Shown: one piece after another, positions 41,505-54,200 of the stretch
How positions within the stretch are numbered: position 1 is the first letter of the stretch
Layout: each line of letters opens with the position of its first letter
From: a virus
Length of the DNA stretch: 64,000 bases
Strand: one strand, 5' to 3'
Virus record (IMG/VR): IMGVR_UViG_3300007513_002297
Location: 1 to 64,000 of that record
The notes under the pieces: model-generated
The model's input: only the letters and a program-made list of their open reading frames with translations
Databases searched by the model: none
What the model was told of the DNA's origin: nothing
Made by a program: the position numbers and the translations under genes

Positions 41505-41873
41505 GTGGCAGGATTAGCTCCCAAATTACCACTGACGTATGATTCCGTCAATGGGTTTAGTTTAATAACAGGCTTTCGCGGGCTAGCTAAACAGAATTTT
41601 AAAATGCTGATTTTAACAATTCCAGGGGAGAGAGTAATGGATCCAAACTTTGGCGTAGGCATAACTCAGTTTCTATTTAATAATTTTCAAGCCGACACTT
41701 ATATGCAAATAGATAGCAAAATCCGAGAACAGACCCGAACTTATATGCCTTTTATTGAAATTGTCGATATATCTTTTGATTCTACGGGTCAAGACAAGAA
41801 TTTGTTAGCACTCTCTATCAAATATGCTATTCCAAGAATTGGCGCGAGAGATTTGTTGGAATTCACTATTTAA
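41505..41873 (+). CDS. Baseplate wedge protein, gp25-like
   Basis: A 122-aa protein with GTG start and GAGGTGAAG upstream. The conserved DPNFGVGITQFLFNNF element is the marker of the GPW/gp25 baseplate family. It forms part of the wedge next to the tail tube in T4-like phages. It follows the 2266-aa structural gene and precedes the gp6-like wedge gene, the usual order. Confidence 0.88.
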   Translation: MAGLAPKLPLTYDSVNGFSLITGFRGLAKQNFKMLILTIPGERVMDPNFGVGITQFLFNNFQADTYMQIDSKIREQTRTYMPFIEIVDISFDSTGQDKNLLALSIKYAIPRIGARDLLEFTI

Positions 41874-41888
41874 AATTGAGGATTTTTT

Positions 41889-43688
41889 ATGGCAGATGAA
41901 CAAAAAAAGATAATTCCCATTGACTACACTCATCGCGAATTTGACAGCATTCGAGATGACCTAGTTGAGATTGCTGAAAGGCTTTATCCTGACACGTTTC
42001 AAGACTTCAGTGAGGCGTCTTTCGGCGCAATGATGGTTGATGCTGTAGCCTATGTGGGCGATCAGCTTTCCTTTTATTTAGATTATAACATTAACGAAGC
42101 GTTTCTAGACACAGCGTTTCAATATAACAATGTAGTCCGCCACGGACGCATTATGGGCTATAAATATACCGGCCGCCCATCGACTTATGGCAAAGTGGCA
42201 TTATTTATTAAAATTCCTGCTTCTTCAACGGGCTTAGGTCCGGACACTGCATATATCCCTATTATTAAGCGCGGCTCACGATTTACCTCAAACACGGGTT
42301 TAAACTTTGTACTGCTGGAAAATATAGACTTTGCGGCTCCCAAGAATACCACTGTTGTGGCTACGACGGATTCTTCAACTGGCGCCCCCACTCATTTCGC
42401 CATTAAGGCATACGGCAACGTGGTTTCAGGACACTTTGGGCGAGAATTAGTGAGCGTAGGAGGATACGAGAGATTTAAAAGAGTTACTCTTAAGGCAGGA
42501 AATATTTCAGAGATTATTTCTGTGATGGACGGCGAAGGTCATGAGTATTTCGAAGTAGACTATCTAGCGCAGGATATGGTCTTTAAAGAGGTATCTAATA
42601 ACAATTTTAAAAACGATAACGTTCCTTCTATCTTAAAGCCTTATTTGGTCTCGCGTAAGTTTGTGGTAGAAAAAAGCCGAGATCGCACATCTCTTCAGTT
42701 TGGAAGCGGAGATGCCGCCGCCTCCAATGTTGTGGCAGATCCTCAAAAAGTGGCATTAGATATTTTTGGAAAAGATTATGTAACAGACACTACGTTTGAT
42801 CCCACCAAGCTTTCAAAGAATCGCAGTTATGGAATTGTTCCCACTAATACTTCTTTATCGGTAATATATCGAGTGACTAATCCTCTTGATTCTAACTTGG
42901 GAGTTGGAAATTTAAATAAAGTTTCCTCGGTTAAATTAGAGTTTGCCAACAAAGATGCATTACTGACGGCTACCACGAACGATATCAATGCTTCAGTTGA
43001 AGTAAATAACGAAGAGCCAATTGTAGGCAGCGTAAGCAATCCCTCAACTAACGAACTTAAAAGAAGAATTTATGATACCTTTCCCAGTCAAAATCGTGCA
43101 GTAACGCAGGCTGATTATGAGAATATTGCTTACAGAATGCCTGCAAAATTCGGCTCTATCAAACGTTGTTCGGTACAGCGCGATCCCGATTCAATGAAAA
43201 GAAACTTAAACATGTATGTGTTATCAGAAGATGAATTTGGAAAATATGTAGCCTCTAATGGTACCATTAAAAATAATTTAAAAACTTGGTTGAATCATTA
43301 TAGAATGATTAATGACACTGTAGACATATTGGATGCTTATATTATTAATTTTGGAATTGACTTTGTTGTGACGCCAAGCATTGGCGTTGACAAATATGAC
43401 TTGTTGGCATCCTGCATTGCTCAACTAAAAAAGAAATTTGGAGGAGCCAAATATTACATCGGTGAACATTTAATGGTGACAGAGATTTATAGCGAATTAA
43501 ACAAAGTAAAAGGAATTTTGGATGTGGTTAAAGTTACCGTCACCAATAAAAATGGAGGCGTATACTCGCAGACTGAATTCGATATTAATTCAAATTATTC
43601 ACCAGAAGGGACTTATATTATAGCTCCTAAAAATTGTATATTTGAGCTTAAGTATCCAGATACTGATATTAAAGGAAAAATTAGGTAA
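41889..43688 (+). CDS. Baseplate wedge protein, gp6/J-like
   Basis: A 599-aa protein. The start is PIDYTHREFDSIRDDLVEIA and the early segment is MMVDAVAYVGDQLSFYLDYN, characteristic of T4 gp6 and phage P2 J-like wedge proteins. QNRAVTQADYENIAYRMP, later in the protein, is also a gp6-family landmark. It would form the inner ring of the baseplate. It overlaps the DNRLRE-like gene by one base (TAATG). Confidence 0.87.
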   Translation: MADEQKKIIPIDYTHREFDSIRDDLVEIAERLYPDTFQDFSEASFGAMMVDAVAYVGDQLSFYLDYNINEAFLDTAFQYNNVVRHGRIMGYKYTGRPSTYGKVALFIKIPASSTGLGPDTAYIPIIKRGSRFTSNTGLNFVLLENIDFAAPKNTTVVATTDSSTGAPTHFAIKAYGNVVSGHFGRELVSVGGYERFKRVTLKAGNISEIISVMDGEGHEYFEVDYLAQDMVFKEVSNNNFKNDNVPSILKPYLVSRKFVVEKSRDRTSLQFGSGDAAASNVVADPQKVALDIFGKDYVTDTTFDPTKLSKNRSYGIVPTNTSLSVIYRVTNPLDSNLGVGNLNKVSSVKLEFANKDALLTATTNDINASVEVNNEEPIVGSVSNPSTNELKRRIYDTFPSQNRAVTQADYENIAYRMPAKFGSIKRCSVQRDPDSMKRNLNMYVLSEDEFGKYVASNGTIKNNLKTWLNHYRMINDTVDILDAYIINFGIDFVVTPSIGVDKYDLLASCIAQLKKKFGGAKYYIGEHLMVTEIYSELNKVKGILDVVKVTVTNKNGGVYSQTEFDINSNYSPEGTYIIAPKNCIFELKYPDTDIKGKIR

Positions 43689-45292
43689 TGGCTATAAAAC
43701 GCTATACAGCTTCGGCCGACACCACAATTGTTAATGCTTTTCAGCCGAACATGCAAACGCGCGGCACGGGCGCCAATATGGGATATGCAGATGTTTTAGA
43801 AACTTTTTCTGTATATGGGCGACAAGCTACAGGATCCCAAGAGCTTTCTCGGATTCTCATTCAATTCCCGATTAGTACTATTTCGGCTGATAGAACAGCC
43901 GGCACTATTCCTGCAAGTGGGAGTGTGACATTCTATTTGCGTATGTACAATGCGCCTCACTCTAAAACAGTGCCAGAAGATTTTACGTTATCGATTCTGC
44001 CTGTGGGTCAATCTTGGCAAGAAGGCGTCGGATTGGATTTAGAAACTTACAAGGATTTGACCAGAGGCAACACTGGTGCCAACTGGATGAGTGCGTCAAA
44101 TACTGCACCGTGGACCGGTAGCAATTATACTAGTAATGATTGTGTCGGAGGTTCTTATCTCACAGGTTCTGGAGATCCCAATTTTAAAGTTGCATATGAA
44201 GGCGGCTTGTCTGATATAAAGCTCGACATCACACCGTTGGTTGAGCATTGGATGGCTGGCACTATTTCGAATTATGGTGTAGGTGTGCACTTGTCTTCTA
44301 GTTATGAGGCTAGCGCATCCGTGGGCGCCAATACGGCTTCAGCACCAGTACTGCCGGTTACAGGTGGCGCCACCAAATCTTATTTTACGAAGCGATTTTT
44401 CGCTCGTGGGACTCAATATTTTTTCAAGAAACCTGCGATTGAGGCTCGATGGGATTCGATAGTTAGAGATGATCGAGGCGATTTCTGTTACAGTAGCTCG
44501 CTAGCTCCTCCCAGCGACAACATGAACACGCTTTATTTTTACAACTATATTCGCGGCGAACTTAGAAACATTCCCGATTTGGGGAGCGATAATCGTGTTT
44601 ACGTTAGCATGTTTTCCGGAAACGCTGCCAATACGGCTCCATCGGCATCGGCGCTATTGTTGGCAGCCGACAATGAAGGTTATGTGCGCTCAGCGGCTCC
44701 AACAATTGTAACTGGCGGGCTGGTGTCCACTGGAATCTATAGTGCCTCATTTGCGCTGACAGCGGCATCCACCCCTGTGACCACTCTTTATGATGTGTGG
44801 TTTACTGGGAGCAATGCGACAGTGGCTACTTCGTCCGCTACTCAATACTTCACGGGAACTGTGGCTCCACAAGTTGTTAAGCCTACCCAAACCGTTGCTA
44901 AGCCAGTTTATTATTTAAATATTACCAATTTAAAAGATAAATATCGTTCTAATGAAACTGCTCGATTTAACTTATATATTAGAAATAAATTTTGGAGCCC
45001 CAACATTTACACGGTAGCTACCACCACACCAGAAAGCACCACCATCCACAGTGCTTCTTATAGGGTTTATAGAGTGATGGATGCTTATGAAGCGGTCCCA
45101 TATCACACTGGTTCAGACTTGGCCACGGGTCTTTCTTATGATGTGTCTGGAAATTATTTTGATTTTGATATGAATTTATTAGAGCCTGGATATGCATATG
45201 CATTTAAATTTGCTTTTTATGATCCTGCATTAAGTTCATGGACGGAGCAACCAGAAGTCTTCAAGTTCAGAGTAGAGAGTTATGAGTATTAA
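43688..45292 (+). CDS. DNRLRE-like beta-sandwich structural protein
   Basis: A 534-aa protein with an N-terminal DNRLRE-like domain: YTASADTTIVNAF, then SRILIQFPIST with conserved Gly-rich turns, and WMAGTISNYGVGVHLSSS near residue 200. This is a putative carbohydrate-binding or scaffold domain found in surface and phage proteins. The rest is rich in Ser, Thr, Ala and aromatic residues, typical of beta structure. It lies between wedge genes and the 3728-aa protein, so a baseplate-tip or receptor role is possible. Confidence 0.65.
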   Translation: MAIKRYTASADTTIVNAFQPNMQTRGTGANMGYADVLETFSVYGRQATGSQELSRILIQFPISTISADRTAGTIPASGSVTFYLRMYNAPHSKTVPEDFTLSILPVGQSWQEGVGLDLETYKDLTRGNTGANWMSASNTAPWTGSNYTSNDCVGGSYLTGSGDPNFKVAYEGGLSDIKLDITPLVEHWMAGTISNYGVGVHLSSSYEASASVGANTASAPVLPVTGGATKSYFTKRFFARGTQYFFKKPAIEARWDSIVRDDRGDFCYSSSLAPPSDNMNTLYFYNYIRGELRNIPDLGSDNRVYVSMFSGNAANTAPSASALLLAADNEGYVRSAAPTIVTGGLVSTGIYSASFALTAASTPVTTLYDVWFTGSNATVATSSATQYFTGTVAPQVVKPTQTVAKPVYYLNITNLKDKYRSNETARFNLYIRNKFWSPNIYTVATTTPESTTIHSASYRVYRVMDAYEAVPYHTGSDLATGLSYDVSGNYFDFDMNLLEPGYAYAFKFAFYDPALSSWTEQPEVFKFRVESYEY

Positions 45293-48200
45293 AAAACTTT
45301 TTGATTCAACCAATAAAAGCAGAAATTATTTATCCGATACCGATCAAAAAGATGCTTTTGAGAGTGTAGAGTCGGCAAGAAATGCCCGCGCAATTAAAAC
45401 CACTCAAGACACTTTCATCCCACAGGTAAATTATGAAAAGCCTGTAAATTTTGCTAAATACGGCTCGGCATATCTTTATTATAAATCTGCAATTGAAAGA
45501 ATTCACGATTATTACCCATATGATGGGTCAGATGCAGAGATAAACGAATTCTATAATGGTTGTCTTCCTATAGAACAATACCTTTTCGATAGTAAGTATC
45601 CGCGCACAACGGGGTACATTACGATGAGCGCTGGAGGGTGGGGATCTCGAACTAATGTGTTGGCTGCTAGCGGCGGCTATGGTTCATCAAGTGCTTCCGA
45701 GTATATTACTTTTTATGGCGGACCCAACACCATCACCCACACAAAGCTTCAGGATGTTTTTCCAAACCCATATGACGACAAATATCAATATTCCAACATA
45801 TACGATACAGACATTTATACTACTGAAGGGCTTCCGACCACTTACGGTTCAGGCTCTCGCGAATCAAACCTTAAAAGCGATTTTGATAAAGGCGTAACTG
45901 TAGAGTTTTGGTTTAAAACTGGCTCGACTAATCCTGTGGCCACATATGCCAACAAAACTCAAAAAGAAGTAATTTTTGATTTATGGAACAACGAGCTTAG
46001 CTCAAGTGCAGATTATGGACGTATTACTATTGGGATTAATTCCTATACGGCGTCTTCACCATTTTATGTAACAGTGCAATCGGGGACTGCCGCTAGCTAT
46101 AACGTTTCAGGGTGTTTTGAGCAAGCCATCGGTACGGGCTCGTGGACAGGTTCTTTCACAGATGATACTTATTGTTTGTCATCATGGAAGCATTATGCCT
46201 TTTCAATGTTCAACTCTGGTAGTGATTTTCTTATTAAACTGCACGTAGATGGCGAATTAAAGGATACTTACACCTCTTCATCAATGACATTGGGAGCCCT
46301 CAACTCTAAAAACATGATGGGTCGTATTGGCGGACTCTTGACTGCTCCTTCGGGAACTATAGGATCCACCGGTTCTGGAAGCACTGCTGCCACAGTTAAT
46401 GCCTTGTATGCTGGTGCCGGCAAACTAGAGGGAGCACTCGACGAATTTAGATTTTGGAAAGTACGCCGAAACTCTAATGAAATTGCGCGATACTGGAAAT
46501 CGCAAGTAAGAGGTGGCACAAACACAGATATTTCTAATACGACCTTAGGGGTCTATTATAAATTTAACGAGGGTATAACGACCGATACGACTACGGATAG
46601 CATCGTTTTAGACTACTCAGGTCGCGTAAGTAACGGCGCGTGGACCGGATACGTAGCTAGTTCGCGTAATACAGGATCTGCGCTGGTTTCTTCTAGCGCG
46701 AGAACCGAAGAATATTTAGATCCCATTGTATATTCGACTCATCCTAGTGTTACTAGTTTAAAAACTGATTTGCTCAATAAGGGCGAAAAATACGATTTTA
46801 CTAATAACTCTGCATTTGTAAATATGATGCCGTCTTGGGTACTGGAAGACGATGAAGGTTTAACAAGTGATTTGAGAAAAATGTCTCACATTGTGGCCAC
46901 ATATTTAGACAAGTTAAGGCTTCAAATTGAAGCGGTACCGAGTTTTAAAGGAAGTATATACACCACAGCTTCAAGCGCTCCTCTTCCATTTGCTCAACAC
47001 CTACCTCAATCTTTAGGGCTTTATACTCCCGATCTTTTTATTGATGCCACGGTAATGGAAAAGTTTTTAAATCGCGATCAAGATACTTTCTTTGAAGGGG
47101 ATTTAACAGAAACAAAAAACCTCATCTATCTCAATTTGTACAATAACCTTGCTAGTATCTATAAAGCTAAGGGCACGGAAAAGGCTATTAAAAATGTTTT
47201 TAGATGTTTTAATATGGACGATAAACTTCTTCGTTTAAAAACATATGCAAACAATCAAGTTTATGATTTACAAGATAACCTTAAACAATATATTTATGAA
47301 GATACTGCTATCAATCATAATCTCGCTGCTAATATACAAGGTGTCGTATATCAGCGCAAAGAAGCTGGAGATGCCAACTCTTTAGGATATATTTCGGGTA
47401 CCTATGGTCGTACTGTGGAAGGCGGCTCGGCAGCAGTTCGCGAAGGAAATTATGGATTCACAGCTGAAGCCAGTATTGTCTTTCCTACTTTTGATATGCG
47501 CAGCGAGAATGCCCTAGTTAATCGCGAATTTTTAACTTCCTCTCTCTTTGGAATGCACACTATCATAACCAGTTCTAATACTTCAAAGTTGGGAACTGAC
47601 ACACGGTTTCCTTCGGGCTCTCAAGACTACGCAAACTTCCAAGTCTTGGCAATTCGCGATGAAAAGAATTCTAAAAATGTTAGATTTCAACTATCAGCAT
47701 CTAATGATCCGTTTGCTGGGCAATTTACTGAACTCACAAGTAGTACTTTCTTTAATGTTTATGATAACGAAGAGTGGCACTTTTCTGTCAGAATGAAGCC
47801 GACCAATTATACTCTTACAAATATGGTTGATGGCTCAGGTGTTTATAGTTATATATTAGAGTTTAGAGGCGTTAATGCTGTTTTGGATACCATTCAAAAT
47901 AGCTTTGTAGTGACCGCTTCTATTGGCAAGGATGCCGGTCAGAATTTTCTTCAATCGGCAAAAAGGTTATATGCCGGCGCACGCAGAACAAACATCACTG
48001 GCGCCACACTGAATCCTAGTGATGTTTTGTTTGGAAGCATGAAATATTATGCCAAATATATAGAAGATGGCACCCTGGATCAACACCTCTATAATGAAAG
48101 AAATGTTGGAGTTTCAGCTTCTTATCAGAACCTTTCCGCGTTAGATAGTAGCCTTACAGATGCAGATGTGCTTAATAGTAACACCTTAGCACTTAATTGG

Positions 48201-51200
48201 ACTTTTGATAATATCACCTCTTCTAATGCTGCCGGCAATTTTGGATATGTACAAGATGTAAGTTCTGGCTCCTCGGGCCGCCGCAATGATCACTGGATTG
48301 GCGGCATTGCTGGATGGCAACACACTGGCTTTGGTTATGGATTTGCTACCAGTTCTGCTGATATAGTTAGTAAAGATCTTTATAACGCTTTGAAGTTTAC
48401 CGATCCCGAAGAAGCAATATCTTCAACCATGGTACAGGTTTTAACAAATGACGATATCGTATATGGAGTCACAGAGCCTCCACCAACCTTTTTTCACTCT
48501 ATAGAAAAGAGCATGTATAATGCCATTTCTGAAGAAATGTTATTATTCTTTGCTGGCGCTATTGATTTTCATAATATTATCGGAGAGCCTGTTAATCGTT
48601 ATCGCGAGAGATATAAGGTATTAGAAAAGCTAAGACAAACGTTTTTCCGAAGAGTTACTACTGTTTCGACTGTTGAGAAGTTTATTGATTATTATAAATG
48701 GTTTGATGATGCCATGGCTCTTATCGTTGGGCAGTTGTTGCCCGCATCGGCAGAGCTTGTAGAAGATGTCGCAGAAGTGGTCGAAAGCCACGTTTTAGAG
48801 CGCAACAAATACAAGACTCCGTTTCCTACTATAGAGTTTGTAGAGCCAGAGCCGGAGCCGGCTTCTATGCTTGGTGTCTCTTTCTTGAAGACAAGGTTTG
48901 AACTTATAAGTTCTCCCACACCCTCCTCGCCTCGTGCCACCAACATTAGAGAAGAATTTTGGAAAGTCCGCGCCCTACGCGATTCGCAGGATCTTTCGAG
49001 TAGTGTCGCGCGCGTAAATGTAGATAGACAAATTATAGCAAATCAAGCCAACGTCACAAGCGACACTAGTGCTAGTAATTTTAGGACTCGAGATGGAACC
49101 AAATATCAAAGGACGAACTTTTTTCAACGACATCGCTCTCTTCCATATCAAATTACAGCCGACCTAATAGACACCAAATTATCATCCGAGGACCCTCTTG
49201 AGGATCAATACGTTTCTTACGAATATCAAGGTGGAACAAACTTTTCAGAGCCTCGCCCAAAATTGGATTATTTTTATCACGCAACGCGCCCTGCAGGCGC
49301 CATTAACCGAACGCATGGCGCCTATGTTCCTGTAAATGTATTGCTAGCACCAATGGCTGAATTGGTGCCGTGGACTGAGATTGAACTTAATCCCGCTAAT
49401 AGGATCTCCGGAAGCAAAGAAAAAAGACATTTTAAGCTTTGGTATGGTCCCGATTGGGATGGCGGCTATGGCCCCAATAATGTAAAAAATAGTATTGGAT
49501 TTCCTTTTAATATTATGAGTTCAAGCGTGAGCGGAGGCTATAATAAACAGATTGTAGAAAATTTGGGAACATCCATGGAGTTGACCAATTTACACCATGA
49601 CGTATATGGACCCGAAATGGAAAGACCAATGCAGGGACCGTTTACAGAGGCTGTAGTAGGAGGGCACCAGTCTCGACATGTGGCACTCAATGATGGCACA
49701 GATGCTTGGTATAATCGACCTGAAGCTTGGAAGATTCTTTTGGGCACATGCGACACAATTAAAGGTGTCGCCGGCGCAATTGGGGTTGTCGGCGCCGATT
49801 ATCCATGGCCAGAATCCAATGGTGAGGGCATAAACCCTTATCCACTGACGGGCGCCCAAAAAGCTGTATATTATCGAGGATTTACAGCCAAGAGTCCAGT
49901 TAACATCCGCAACATACACCTCACAGGAAGCGCATTAGGAAACTATAGTCAAAATTATGAAGTTGTATGCACGTTTGGAGGGTATGTCAATCCACGCCAA
50001 TTCGTGGAAAATCCTCCCACTCTTCCCACAGAGCTTACCCAAACGCCTTCTGGTACACAGGCGCGCTCTTTCTTGGGGATTCGTAGGACCGATAACTCTC
50101 ATTTTGATTTTGTGCCCGACTATTCTGTCGGATATTTGACAGCTTCTACTGGTAAGTCGGTTATACTCAACCATTTTGCTGCACCAGGCAGCATAGAGAC
50201 CATGGGCGTTGGATATAAAGATGTGCGAGCCTCTGAGTTTTCTGCCTACATTCCTTGCACTTATAGAAATTGGTCTGTCCGGCGCCCCTTCCAAAATATG
50301 TCCTCTAGTGTGGTTTCGGAAGCAACAGGATCCGGGACGCCTGGAATTAGAGTTTCAGATGTCAATGGTTTAGATCTCGGGTGGGATTACAATACGATGG
50401 CGCACTCTGCGCAATTTGGACGAAGCAGCATTATATATCCGCCAGACGCCCAGAGAACTGCCTATGATTTAGCTATTAATTTTATGGGTTACAGCGAGAC
50501 TGAGATTTACCGTTCGTCGCAGTATTTGCAGGGTTGGTGGAGATTCAGAACGCTCGAGCCAGGAGGCGCTGGCTGGGGAGTTGATAGTAGCGACAAAGGA
50601 CGCACAGGAACATTTCCTACGGCTGCGGACAAGCCCACATATTCCGGGTCTCTCGGACCTTCGAAATACGTTCAAACATCTAGTGCTGGATGGGACGGCG
50701 GCGCCGAACGCATGAACATTGGAACAGCAGCCACTTGGGATGCACTCATAGGCGATGCTGCCGGCAGTACCAAGCAGATGACATTCGCGGCTTGGGTCTA
50801 TAAAACTGGCGACGGCGGCGGCACCTATGGTCGCATAATTGATTTTGGCTCCGGCGATGTGCGATTCTATACGAATAATGTGGAGTCTATCTATTTTGAC
50901 GTTACTGCTTGGACTGGAGCAAATGCTCAATGGCATGTAGGTCAAGCCTTTTCATTAAACACTTGGACCCATATTGCAGTAACGTACGATGCCGGCAGTA
51001 CCGCCAACGAACCTGTCATATATGTCAACGGTGTGGCTCAGACAGTTACAGAGGACACGGCTCCACTCGGCACTTATGGCGGCATTGACACCGATGCATG
51101 TTTTGTTGCGAATAATTTCGATGCAAATCGAGGATTCGAAGGTCAGTTGTGCGATATGGGGGTTTGGAATTCGATCTTAACAGCAGAGGATGTGAAGGCT

Positions 51201-54200
51201 ATCTATAACCAGAGCAAACTACCGAGTAAAGTAGGACCCGGAGCCATCAATGTTCAGCGCCCCAGCATGTACAAGGTTAATCGTAATCCACGCATGCGCC
51301 TGAAGCCGATAGGTTATACACACACAGATGGAGTGGAGACGATCACCTATATGACGGCGTCTTCTTATGATAATTTCTATGTTCAACATCAAATTCCGAG
51401 AGCAGACAGACAATATGCATGGGTAACAGCCAGTATAGTGGATGCTGGAGACTTTAGATACCATGGCATGGCACAAGTTGGTGGACCGCTTGCCGGCTAC
51501 TACTCTAGTTCGGCCGAAGGATACACTGCTTATTTCAACTTTATGAGCGCTAGCAGTGTTTTAGGAAAGATCGGCGGTGGCGCCGACATGCCTATTTACC
51601 AACCGGCAAACCGTTTGAATATTTACGTCATAGATCCAGTTAACCTTTCTACTAATACCCTCGGACTTCTCCCTGCTCAATCAGTCACTAGTTCTTATAA
51701 CACGTTATTGTTGGACGAGTACAACAGCACGCCTTATGCTTTAAATTTGAGCGCCGATTATCTTAACTTGTTGTTAACCCAGAGGCGAAGTACTTTTGAG
51801 GATCGACACATTCCATTTATGTCTCCTGTTAAGAATCACATACTTCAAAAACACGCACAGCAGTCTCAAATAACTCTTGATGATGGGCGAGATAATTTAC
51901 AAATTTATCCGTTTAAAGTTGCATCTATGAGAGGAAGACCGGTGTACATTAACATGAGTGCGAACGATCTTGATGCCACCTATTGCTTTACATGGAACAA
52001 TGAACTGCTTTATTGCAGTGATCAGACTCTAAATCAAAAATTAGATGTGAGAGGGGATAAAACAACTATTTTTGATAAAACAATTGAAGTGGCAGATGCA
52101 TCAAATGTTTTTGATATTAATTGGATCTTATATTCCGAAATGATGTTCCCCTCGCGAGTAAAGGAATTCACATCAGCATCCGCCGAACGCCCTAATTATG
52201 ATAATAAGTTTTGGAGAACGAGCGCTACAGATAGGCTTTCGCTTGGGTCGTTTCCAGACCGAACCCCCCAGCCTCGGTGGTATAATTTGAACGGTCCAGA
52301 TTGGAACTCAACGCCGTCTTATTCTTATTCTTATATTGGACAATCTTCACTTCAAGGCTGGTGGCGACTGAACCAGAGTGTAGCCGACGGCGGCGATTTT
52401 GTAGATAGTTCTACCCACAGTAGAAACGGCACCAGTTCCGCCGGCGGAACACCAGCGCAATCTACAACTCTTTATCCATCAAAATATATTCAAACTGCTA
52501 GCTGTACTTTTGATGCTAGCGATGATGCAATCAATATTGGCACTGCAGCCTTATGGGACGACATTATTGGCAATGATACCGCCGCCGGCTCTACAGAATT
52601 AATGACATTTTCAGCATGGATTTATAAAACTGGCGACGGCGGCAGCAGTCTCGGTCGTATATTCGATTTTGGTCTTGGCGACCTTGCGATATATACTACT
52701 GCTACGGAAAAGATTTATTTCAATGTGAAATGGACGGATACGGGGGGAGCAGGCACCAACGGCATCGCGTATTGGACCACACCTGATAATCCTTTTACTC
52801 TTGAGACTTGGACCCACATAGCTATTACTTACGATGCTACCAGCACATCTAATAATCCTATAATTTATGTTAACGGAGAGGTGGTGGCACTAACAGAAGA
52901 TGAAGCCCCTGTCGGAGATTATTACGGATTTGTTTCTCAAGATTGTTTTATAGGAAATCGTGCCGGCGTCGACCGAGCTTTCGAAGGTCAAATAGCAGAT
53001 GTTGCCATATGGAACTCGGTGTTATCTTCCGTGGAGATTAAAGCTCTCTATAACGCAAAAACAGGCGTTTACCCCAGAGGTACTAATTCATTTGGTATAC
53101 CCGTCTCACAAAGCTCATGGCCACTAGATGCGCCTATTGACTTTTTAACGCGAACTGCGGTGCCCTATATAACACCGATAGACTATTCTTTGGTTTATTC
53201 AAATAGTGCCGGCGAATTACAAAATACATATGTACAAATAGTAAGTGGAAATACTCCCCGTGGATTTGCGGCCGCTCCTGCCCTTGCTGTTGGCGGTTTA
53301 TTGGCTCGAAAACATACCATAGCCACTGCGCGTAGTGTGGTTTCGCCCTCTTCTGGCAAACAGATTTCAGCAACCGGGACCATGGATTATAAAGCGCCTG
53401 GTCCTTCGGGCGCCTATAACCAAAGGTTGGCACATCAACTATATGCCGGCGAATCTGAATGGCAAGCCGGCACTCAAGCAGGAATTATCGTTAAAAGCGG
53501 TAATGGACCGGATGCTGTTTCGATCTTTGAATCCCATTCTTCGGCTCCATTCTATTATAATTCTTATGCTGATTTTATAGATGAAATAAGAACAGTGGCA
53601 AAAGATTATGCCATTGTGCCAGAATTTAGAATTAGCGAACACGTTGATGAGTATCTTAAATACGGAATTTCAGCCAATAATAAATTTGATTGGGCTGAAA
53701 TTCCGGGAGCTTATACTGATAGTGGACACCCCGTCGATAGTTCTCAGCCCGGATTCTATAAAGATTACTCAAATTCAGAGTTTGCACATCACTTCTTGAC
53801 ATTAAAGAATAAAACTCTCACAGAACCAGTAGAAATTATGTTGGAAGTGAATGCTGCAATTCGGTATAATCCTTATAAAGGATTTTATCCACAACAACGC
53901 ACATTGGATTTAATAACTCAGTTTTCAAAATCATTTGGCACAAGCCTTATGTCGACTAACCTGGCGGGCACCCCTGTCCAACAGCGAAACGGCTGTCTTC
54001 GACCCTTAGCACAAGCATTGTTTGCGCCTGGAGTGTTGTATAACACTATTAAATCTGGGCTGGCTGTAGACTATCCTGTTGTGATAGATGAAACTAAGGT
54101 TAGTCGCCACAATGCTTATGGATATACAACAGCATCCAACGGCAGCGCTAACGTCGGAAGTACAGGATTAGCTAGTACTGATATTTGGATGATTACTTCC

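Noticed and set aside
50136-50167. TTGACA followed by TATACT inside the 3728-aa gene
   Set aside because: The spacer is 20 bases, outside the useful range.
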